From Planctomycetota bacterium (lineage in GTDB: Bacteria; Planctomycetota; UBA11346), in the NCBI GenBank assembly GCA_013816415.1, contig JACDEN010000188.1, forward strand, positions 1 through 5,976: a stretch of 5,976 nt of DNA, written 5' to 3'. The translations under genes and the position numbers were made by a program. The notes under the pieces were generated by a model. It was not told the origin of the DNA. It worked only from the letters and a program-made list of their open reading frames with translations, and searched no databases. Shown here one piece after another: positions 1-5,125 of the stretch (the stretch's first letter is position 1; every line of letters begins with the position of its first letter).

Positions 1-166
1 CGGTCGTCCCGTCGTGGGCATGCGCCACCACGCGCGACGTCAGATCGTCGGAGAGCGGCCGCGATTCCGCACGGACCAGGGCGTGCACCTGCCAGCCATC
101 GTCGCAGAGCCGGCGCGCGACGCGCGACCCGATGAATCCGGTCGCTCCCGTGATGAGCGCCTTCAT
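1..166 (-). CDS. NAD-dependent epimerase/dehydratase-family protein, N-terminal fragment (probable CDP-4-keto-3,6-dideoxyhexose 4-reductase)
   Basis: Only the first 55 codons are in the window; the gene continues past position 1. The protein opens MKALITGATGFIG, a beta strand followed by the GxxGxxG nucleotide-binding turn (G7, G10, G13) of extended short-chain dehydrogenases. A basic/hydrophobic helix, a second strand (VHALVR) and a HAHDGTT segment follow. The HDGTT-like segment is one I remember from relatives of abequose and ascarylose synthases. The ATG at 166 overlaps the TGA of the upstream epimerase by 4 bases (ATGA), and a GGAA lies shortly upstream. As the fifth gene behind rfbF-rfbG-rfbH-epimerase, it most likely performs the last step, NAD(P)H reduction of the 4-keto group. 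The family is clear from the sequence; the substrate is inferred from context. A 4-epimerase or an unrelated SDR cannot be excluded without the catalytic YxxxK region. Confidence 0.8.
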   Translation of the reverse strand, partial: MKALITGATGFIGSRVARRLCDDGWQVHALVRAESRPLSDDLTSRVVAHAHDGTT

Positions 167-717
167 GGCTGTTTCCGGTAGGTGAAGGGGCTGCGGAAAT
201 CCGCGAGCGCCGGCAGCTGCGCATCGCGCGGTGAGACGATCGCCGTGTCGATCCCCCACGGGATCCCGGCGGAATCCCAGCGGATGCCGGAATCGCAGCT
301 GGGCGAATGGACGGTCGACGTCCGGTAGACCAGGGTCGCAGACCCAGCGCGCACCGCGAAGCCGTGGGCGATGCCGCTGGGCAGGTACACCAGGTTCGCC
401 TTCTCGGCTGAGAGCGCGAGCGCGAGATGACGTCCGTAGGTGGGTGAACCGATGCGCACATCGACGAGCCCGTCGAGGACCTCACCGGCCACGCAGTAGA
501 CCAGCTTCGCGTGGTCCTGCGGAGGAACCTGGAAATGGAGGCCACGCACCACGCCCGGAGCGGACACCGAGTAATATTCCTCGGGCCATTCGCCCACCAG
601 TCCGCGCTGCGAAAACTCGTCGCGGTGGAAGACCTTCACGAAGGATCCGCGGACGTCGCTGTGCCGGGTCGGCATGATCTCGAAGCATCCCGGCAGCGCC
701 AACTCGGTGAACTGCAT
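163..717 (-). CDS. RmlC-family (dTDP-4-dehydrorhamnose 3,5-epimerase-like) sugar epimerase, probably acting on a CDP-4-keto-3,6-dideoxyhexose
   Basis: A 184-residue cupin-fold protein, close to the usual RmlC length. Family marks in order: DVRGSF (21-26), YYSVS and VVRGLHFQ with the catalytic His61, Lys71 in KLVYC, GEVLDGLVDVR (78-88), SPTYG, a PSGIAHGF loop with His118, Tyr131, and Asp165 near the end. These correspond to His63, Lys73, Tyr133 and Asp170 of Salmonella RmlC. The second active-site Tyr (in a YYSP or VYSP motif) is His137 here. Start: a longer frame runs to 777 from a TTG, but family similarity begins at the ATG at 717, 7 bases after the rfbH stop. No dTDP-glucose genes are visible; the preceding three genes make CDP-4-keto-3,6-dideoxyglucose. 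The likely role is therefore C5 epimerisation of that compound, as for AscE of the ascarylose pathway. The family is secure; the substrate is inferred. It should not be named rmlC on this evidence. Confidence 0.9.
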   Translation of the reverse strand: MQFTELALPGCFEIMPTRHSDVRGSFVKVFHRDEFSQRGLVGEWPEEYYSVSAPGVVRGLHFQVPPQDHAKLVYCVAGEVLDGLVDVRIGSPTYGRHLALALSAEKANLVYLPSGIAHGFAVRAGSATLVYRTSTVHSPSCDSGIRWDSAGIPWGIDTAIVSPRDAQLPALADFRSPFTYRKQP

Positions 718-724
718 CCCTGGA

Positions 725-2113
725 TCAGCCGTGGGCCGCTGCTGTGATGGTGGCCGCGATGCGGTCGAGCATCTCAAAGGTCAATCCGGGATAGACGCCG
801 ACGAAGAGCCCGCGGTTCATGACGTCGTCGGCGCCCTGGCTGCCTCCGACCACCCGGAATGCGCTGCCGGATGAATCCTTCGCCAATTGCACGAACGCCG
901 GCTGCCGCACCAGATTGCCGCCGAAAAGCATGCGGTTGCCGATCTTCGCGGCATCGAGCGCGCGCGCGAGGTCGGCGCGGGTGAACGGCGCGCCCGGCTT
1001 CACCAGCATCATGAAGGCGAACCAGCTCGGTTCGACGCGCGGACTTCCAGTCTTCCAGGTGAACCCGCCGGGGATCCAGCCATCGGCGTGCGTCGGCAGC
1101 ATGAATTCGAGATGCTTTTCCAACGGAGCCAGCGCGCTGCGCAGCCGCTGCCAGTTGTCGATGCGCGCCTGGATGAATCCCCCGACCTTGCGCAATTGCG
1201 CCCGGCCGATCGCCGCCTGCGGATCGATCGGCTTGAGATTGTAGCCGACGTGGCTGTAGATGTACTTGTGGTCGTAGCCGTGCGGCAGTTCGCCCAGCTG
1301 CCAATCGAAGCGCTTCTTGCAGGTGTTGTCCTTCCCCGACGGGCACCAGCAGTCGCGGCCCCAGTCACGGAACGATTCCACCAGCACCTTCAGCTTCGCG
1401 TTCCTCACGATGTTCACCGCGCCGCCTTCACCCATCGTGAGATGATGGGGCGGATAGAAGCTCTGGGTGCTGAGGTCGCCGAAGGTGCCGGTCATCTTGC
1501 CGTCGTAGCGACTGCCCAGGGCGTCGCAGTTGTCCTCGATCAGCCACAGGCCCTTGTCGTCGCAGAAGCGCTTCACCTCGGTGAGGTCGAATGGGTTGCC
1601 CAGGGTGTGCGCCATCATCACGGCCTTGGTCTTCCCAGGGACGAAGGCGTCTTCGAGCTGCTCGACACGGCAATTGGCGGTGACGGGATCGATGTCGATG
1701 AACACCGGCACCGCGCCGTTCTGCAGGATCGGCGCGACGGTGGTGGGGAATCCCGCCGCCGCGGTGATCACCTCGTCGCCGGGGCGGATCCGCCGCTCTC
1801 CGAGCAGGTGGGAGGTCAACGCCGAGAACGCGACGAGGTTGGCCGAGCTGCCGCTGTTGACCAGCACGCTGCTGCGCACGCCGATGAACGCCGCGAGCTC
1901 GCGTTCGAACGCATCGCCCTCTGGGCCGAGGGTGAGCCAGAAGTCGAGCATGCTCGAGACGCCCGAGACGACCTCCTCCTCGTCGTAGACCCGTCCCGCG
2001 TAGGGGATGACCGACTCACCAGGGATGAACCGTTCCGACTTCTTGCGTAGTCGGATCAGTTCGCGGGTCCGCTCGATGATCTCGCTCCGCAGAACCTGCT
2101 CGCGTTCATCCAT
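725..2113 (-). CDS. rfbH: CDP-6-deoxy-4-keto-glucose 3-dehydrase (E1), iron-sulfur and PMP dependent
   Basis: This enzyme (also ddhC/ascC) removes the C3 hydroxyl of CDP-4-keto-6-deoxyglucose, using pyridoxamine phosphate and a [2Fe-2S] cluster reduced by a partner reductase. The 462-residue protein has the DegT/DnrJ/EryC1 aminotransferase fold: VNSGSSAN (85-92), DEVITAAAGFPTT (113-125), and EDNCDALG (193-200). Two features make it RfbH rather than an aminotransferase. The PLP-binding lysine is replaced by His223 in SFYPPHHLTMGEGG. Cys196, Cys255, Cys257 and Cys265 reproduce the E1 cluster motif C-X57-C-X-C-X7-C, with 58 residues in the first gap by my count. GYDHKYIYSHVGYNLKP (279-295) is also typical. 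The open frame reaches 2269, but similarity begins at the ATG at 2113, which overlaps the rfbG end by 8 bases. Length is slightly above the roughly 437 of Salmonella and Yersinia. The TGA lies 7 bases before the epimerase ATG. Confidence 0.96.
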   Translation of the reverse strand: MDEREQVLRSEIIERTRELIRLRKKSERFIPGESVIPYAGRVYDEEEVVSGVSSMLDFWLTLGPEGDAFERELAAFIGVRSSVLVNSGSSANLVAFSALTSHLLGERRIRPGDEVITAAAGFPTTVAPILQNGAVPVFIDIDPVTANCRVEQLEDAFVPGKTKAVMMAHTLGNPFDLTEVKRFCDDKGLWLIEDNCDALGSRYDGKMTGTFGDLSTQSFYPPHHLTMGEGGAVNIVRNAKLKVLVESFRDWGRDCWCPSGKDNTCKKRFDWQLGELPHGYDHKYIYSHVGYNLKPIDPQAAIGRAQLRKVGGFIQARIDNWQRLRSALAPLEKHLEFMLPTHADGWIPGGFTWKTGSPRVEPSWFAFMMLVKPGAPFTRADLARALDAAKIGNRMLFGGNLVRQPAFVQLAKDSSGSAFRVVGGSQGADDVMNRGLFVGVYPGLTFEMLDRIAATITAAAHG

Positions 2114-3227
2114 GCGCGCGTTCCCGCATCCCATCCGTCCAGGGCAATCCAATGTGCTGCGCGTCGGCGACATAATCACCGATCTGCCGCCGGGTGATCG
2201 GCAGGACGTCCTGGCCGGCATGGAAGGCGCGATACCAATCGATGGTCCGCACGATGGTCTGATCGACATCCCACGTCCCGCGCCATTTCAGGCGGGACAG
2301 AGCCTTGCTGCAGTCGAGCTTGAGCAGCGACGCCTCGTGGACCTTGGGAGCGACCGGGTCGATCGTGACCGTTCCCGAGCCCCATGCCCGGACCAGGCGT
2401 GTCGCGAGATCATGGACGGTGATGATCGACGCATCGGCGGGACCGAAGTTCCAGCCGTCCGCGTAGTCCGCGCTGGCGTCCCCGGCGAGCCGCTGCGCGA
2501 GCAGCAGGTAGCCGGACAGCGGCTCGAGCACGTGCTGCCAGGGTCTGGTCGCGTTGGGATTGCGCAGGCTCAGGGCTTGGCCGGCCTGCATCTGCGCGAT
2601 GAAATCCGGGACGATGCGATCGCGGGCCCAATCGCCGCCGCCGATGACGTTTCCCGCCCTGGCCGAAGCCAGACGCATTCCGCGCTGCGGGTCGCTGCCG
2701 GCGAACGATCGTCGATAGCTCGCGACGACGAGCTCGGCGGCCCCCTTGCTGGCACTGTACGGATCGTGACCGCCCATCCCGTCGACTTCGCGGTAGCCCC
2801 ACTCCCATTCCCGATTCTCGTAGCACTTGTCCGATGAGACCACCACGCAGACCACCGGCCCAGCGAGCTTCCGCACCGCTTCGAGCACGTTCACTGTGCC
2901 GCCGACGTTGGTGTCGAAGGTCGTCTTCGGATCCTGATAGGACGCACGGACGAGCGGTTGCGCGGCCAGGTGGAACACCACGTCTGGCCGCGCTGCCGCA
3001 ACGGCGGCATTCACCGCCCCGCTGTCCCGGATGTCGACGTCTCGATGGCGGATGCGCTCGGACAGGCGCAGCGCCACATGAAGCGACGGATCGGTCGGTG
3101 GCGGCAGCGCCAGGCCGTGGACCTCGGCGCCGAGTTCGAGCAGCCACTGGCACAGCCAGGATCCCTTGAACCCGGTATCGCCGGTGACCAGCACCCGTCT
3201 GCCGCGATAGAAATCCCCGAAGGTCAT
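2106..3227 (-). CDS. rfbG: CDP-glucose 4,6-dehydratase
   Basis: This enzyme (also ddhB/ascB) converts CDP-glucose to CDP-4-keto-6-deoxyglucose with tightly bound NAD+. The 373-residue protein is an extended SDR: VTGDTGFKGSW (14-24) gives the GxxGxxG site, HLAAQPLVRASY (86-97) is the sugar-nucleotide dehydratase signature, SSDKCYEN (131-138) carries the Asp-Lys pair, and the YSASK box gives catalytic Tyr157 and Lys161. WEWGYRE (141-147), GNVIGGGDWA and RPWQHVLEPLSGY are hallmarks of RfbG rather than RmlB. The ATG at 3227 was chosen because it makes an ATGA overlap with the rfbF stop and places MTFGDFYRGRRV in register with the N-terminus of the Salmonella and Yersinia enzymes. An in-frame ATG at 3233 is possible. 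The frame stays open to 4082, but that extension lies opposite rfbF coding sequence in another frame and is not real. Asp17 sits where the enteric enzymes have His17. Confidence 0.96.
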   Translation of the reverse strand: MTFGDFYRGRRVLVTGDTGFKGSWLCQWLLELGAEVHGLALPPPTDPSLHVALRLSERIRHRDVDIRDSGAVNAAVAAARPDVVFHLAAQPLVRASYQDPKTTFDTNVGGTVNVLEAVRKLAGPVVCVVVSSDKCYENREWEWGYREVDGMGGHDPYSASKGAAELVVASYRRSFAGSDPQRGMRLASARAGNVIGGGDWARDRIVPDFIAQMQAGQALSLRNPNATRPWQHVLEPLSGYLLLAQRLAGDASADYADGWNFGPADASIITVHDLATRLVRAWGSGTVTIDPVAPKVHEASLLKLDCSKALSRLKWRGTWDVDQTIVRTIDWYRAFHAGQDVLPITRRQIGDYVADAQHIGLPWTDGMRERAHG

Positions 3228-4054
3228 GCCCATCGCGCGGTCCATGGCGCATCGCCGCGCTCCCACATCTGCGTCAGGAGCTGATGCTCGCGCTGCGTAT
3301 CCATGCACTGCCAGAACCCCTGATGCACATAGGCCGACATCTGGCCGTCGCTGGCGGCCGAGCGCATCGGCGCCTGCTCGAGCACGAGATCCTGATCGGC
3401 GGTCAGGTATTTGTCGACGAATCGCCGTCGCAGAACCATGTAACCGCCGTTGATCAGCCCCTCCTCGGTCTGGGGCTTCTCGTGGAAGCCGGTGACGGCG
3501 CCCGCAGTGACCTTCATCTCGCCGAAACGGCCAGAGGGATGGACCGCCGTGACGGTGAGCGCGCGATCGTGGCCGCGGTGGTGCTGATAGAGACGCGTGA
3601 CATCGACGTCGCTCAGTCCATCGCCGTAGGTGAGAAAGAAATCCTGGTCGCCGGGCCGCAGGTATTTGGCGCCGCGGATGACCCGCCCGCCGGTCATGGT
3701 ACGGTCGCCGGTGTCGGCCAGGGTCACTTCCCAATCCTCTTCGCCGTGGTTGCCGTGATAGACGATGCTGGGCTCCTTGCCGAGCCTGAGCGTGACGTCG
3801 GTGGCCCGCGCGTGGTAGTTCAGGAAATAGTCCGTGAACACCTCGCGTTTGTAGCCGAGGCAGAGGATGAACCGTCGCACGCCGAAGGCGGCGAACGACT
3901 TCATGATGTGCCACACCATCGGATGGGGTCCGACCGGAACCATCGGCTTGGGCAGCAGCTCGGTGACATCGCGAATGCGCGTGCCTTGGCCGCCGCACAG
4001 GATCATGGCGGGAGGCGACGTGGTGGGGTCCATGGGGGGGATGACACTCGGCAT
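3224..4054 (-). CDS. rfbF: Glucose-1-phosphate cytidylyltransferase
   Basis: This enzyme (also ddhA/ascA) joins CTP and glucose-1-phosphate to form CDP-glucose, the entry step of 3,6-dideoxyhexose synthesis. The 276-residue protein carries the nucleotidyltransferase signature LCGGQGTR (19-26), the LPKPMVPVG segment with Lys36, then LADTGDRTMTGGR (112-124), which is diagnostic of the CDP-glucose branch. The metal-site motif YGDG (143-146), GRFGEM, HEKP (191-194), INGGYMVL (201-208) and GFWQCMDT (246-253) follow. The Salmonella enzyme is about 257 residues; the extra length is at the N-terminus, where about 16 residues precede AMILCGG. The first in-frame start is the ATG at 4054; an ATG at 4033 would give 269 residues and fits the family better. 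Neither has a clear Shine-Dalgarno sequence, so the exact start is open. It is the first gene of the minus-strand operon and ends in a 4-base overlap with rfbG. Confidence 0.95.
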   Translation of the reverse strand: MPSVIPPMDPTTSPPAMILCGGQGTRIRDVTELLPKPMVPVGPHPMVWHIMKSFAAFGVRRFILCLGYKREVFTDYFLNYHARATDVTLRLGKEPSIVYHGNHGEEDWEVTLADTGDRTMTGGRVIRGAKYLRPGDQDFFLTYGDGLSDVDVTRLYQHHRGHDRALTVTAVHPSGRFGEMKVTAGAVTGFHEKPQTEEGLINGGYMVLRRRFVDKYLTADQDLVLEQAPMRSAASDGQMSAYVHQGFWQCMDTQREHQLLTQMWERGDAPWTARWA

Positions 4055-4370
4055 GGGTGGGACAGGGTCGTCGTTCGATCACCGACCAGCGCGGACACGC
4101 GCACGGATGACGGTCAGGACATCCAGATCCGGTCGCGGACGGGCGGCAGGACGGGTCCGCAGGAGTGATCGATGATCCGCCAACCGAAGCTCCAAGAGCG
4201 GGCCGGCGACTTGGTTAAGACGCGTATTCCCGCGCGTGACGACTGTACGATTCGTGGTTCGAGCGCAATACTGTCGGCGGTCCCGAGCGTCCCCTGAAGT
4301 ACGGGTCGGCGCCTCGGTAGGAGCCGCACCGTCCGGGCCGGCGCTGGACATCCATGGATGGCCGCTGACG
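4055..4370. other. Divergent intergenic region between the dideoxyhexose and SUF operons
   Basis: About 316 bases with no supported gene. It must hold the start signals of both divergent operons. A plus-strand frame remains open from a GTG at 4236 into the NifU-like gene, but its first 45 residues are Arg/Ala/Gly/Pro-rich and resemble no NifU N-terminus, so I treat them as untranslated. The least GC-rich part is 4210-4275. There, TGTACG (4244-4249) and AATACT (4267-4272) are 17 bases apart, a poor but possible sigma70-like pair for the plus-strand operon. A short odd dyad, ACGA-T-TCGT, lies at 4247-4255. I see no clear promoter on the minus strand, no rho-independent terminator (none is needed between divergent genes) and no recognisable riboswitch. 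Confidence 0.6.
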
Positions 4371-5120
4371 GTGTCGCTGGTGACTCCAACGGCGACGCTC
4401 CCCTCCAGGAAAATCGATGCCCGCCTGCGCCACCCCCGCACCCGCGGCGCCTTCCTGCCGCTGGACGCCGCCCGCCGCCAGCTCGGCCTGCTCTCGGTCG
4501 CCGACCCGCTCGGGCAATGCCGCATCTATTGGCTGATCGACCTCGCGACCTCGGTCATCGAGGACTCGCGCTTCATCGCCTTCGGCTCCATGCCCAGCCA
4601 CGCGATCGCCGATGTCTTCACCGAATCGGTGCGCGGTCGCACGGTCGAGGAGGCGTCGCGCCTGACCATCGAGCAGCTCGAGGCGCTGCTGCGCGACGAC
4701 CCCGCCACGCCGGCATTCGCCGAGGCCGATGCGGCGTTCGTTCTCGATCTGCAACAACTGGCCCTGCAGGAGCTTCCCCGCGTGGTGGTGCTGCCGCGGC
4801 CAGCCGAAACCGTCGCCTACCAGCGCAAGCGCGAGCTCGATTGGAGCGACGCGGATCGTAGCTGGTTGCCCCTCTCCTATCTGAAGAAAGTGGGTAAAGT
4901 GGGTGAGTTCCTGGACCGCGCGGTGCGGGAGCGGGTGGGGACGGCGATCGCCTATTCCATCCAGGGGCTGCATGACGACTTCCGTGTCGTCCTGTCGGTG
5001 TCGGGGGTCCCGGACGAGCAGCTGCCGACCATCGCCAAGCTGCTCGAAGACGCGCTGCGGGCGGGACTCCACCCGCAGCTCAGCGTGGAGACGGTGGCCA
5101 CGGTGTCGAAGAAAGGGTGA
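4371..5120 (+). CDS. NifU-like protein lacking cluster-binding cysteines, first gene of a SUF operon
   Basis: About 249 residues. The N-terminal part matches IscU/NifU scaffolds of the Chlamydiae/PVC type as I remember them: LPSRKIDARLRHPRTRGAF (10-28, equivalent to the HPRNVG box), RIYWLID (51-57), VIEDSRFIAFG (62-72), SHAIADVFTESVRGRTVEEA (76-95) and a TPAF stretch near 113. The C-terminal part (about 165-249) has the Nfu layout: a helix, strand FRVVLSVSG (204-212), then the helix and strand LPTIAKLLEDALRAGLHPQLSVETV. The cysteines that bind the cluster in IscU (three Cys) and in Nfu (CxxC) are absent; the only cysteine is Cys50. The start is uncertain: the GTG at 4371 has a GGATGG 9 bases upstream, the GTG at 4380 is an alternative, and 4236 is possible but unlikely. 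The stop lies 5 bases before sufB, which implies a role in Fe-S assembly, perhaps as an accessory or partner rather than a scaffold. That role is inference. Confidence 0.75.
   Translation: MSLVTPTATLPSRKIDARLRHPRTRGAFLPLDAARRQLGLLSVADPLGQCRIYWLIDLATSVIEDSRFIAFGSMPSHAIADVFTESVRGRTVEEASRLTIEQLEALLRDDPATPAFAEADAAFVLDLQQLALQELPRVVVLPRPAETVAYQRKRELDWSDADRSWLPLSYLKKVGKVGEFLDRAVRERVGTAIAYSIQGLHDDFRVVLSVSGVPDEQLPTIAKLLEDALRAGLHPQLSVETVATVSKKG
4887..4904 (+). repeat. Perfect 9-base tandem duplication inside the NifU-like gene
   Basis: AAAGTGGGT occurs twice head to tail, giving the protein stretch KKVGKVGE (172-179), just before the helix of the Nfu-like domain. It is in frame, so the reading frame is kept. 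It could be a recent slippage duplication or simple chance. Confidence 0.7.
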
Positions 5121-5125
5121 CCGAC

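Noticed and set aside
163..717. Calling the epimerase rmlC of a dTDP-rhamnose pathway
   Set aside because: There is no rmlA, rmlB or rmlD in the window, and the nucleotidyltransferase and dehydratase are clearly the CDP-glucose types. The operon context points to a CDP-sugar.
887..2050. 387-codon open frame on the plus strand
   Set aside because: It is fully antisense to rfbH. The translation is rich in Arg, Ala, Val and Asp without domains, as expected for a shadow frame in high-GC DNA.
725..2113. Calling RfbH a sugar aminotransferase
   Set aside because: The fold is shared, but the PLP lysine is replaced by His223 and the four cluster cysteines of E1 are present.
3228..4082. Long in-frame extension upstream of rfbG
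   Set aside because: It lies on the same strand in a different frame from rfbF, whose motifs are unmistakable. The translation is Arg/His-rich and shows no family signature.
3284..4168. 294-codon open frame on the plus strand
   Set aside because: Antisense to rfbF; no recognisable motif, and the coding evidence for rfbF on the other strand is strong.
4244..4272. Promoter for the nifU-like/sufB operon (TGTACG - 17 - AATACT)
   Set aside because: Only 3 of 6 and 4 of 6 matches to consensus, which is expected by chance. Mentioned in the intergenic entry but not called as a promoter.
4236..4370. Upstream extension of the NifU-like gene to a GTG at 4236
   Set aside because: The extra 45 residues are Arg/Ala/Gly/Pro-rich, unlike a NifU N-terminus, and no ribosome binding site is visible. 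Kept only as an unlikely alternative start.
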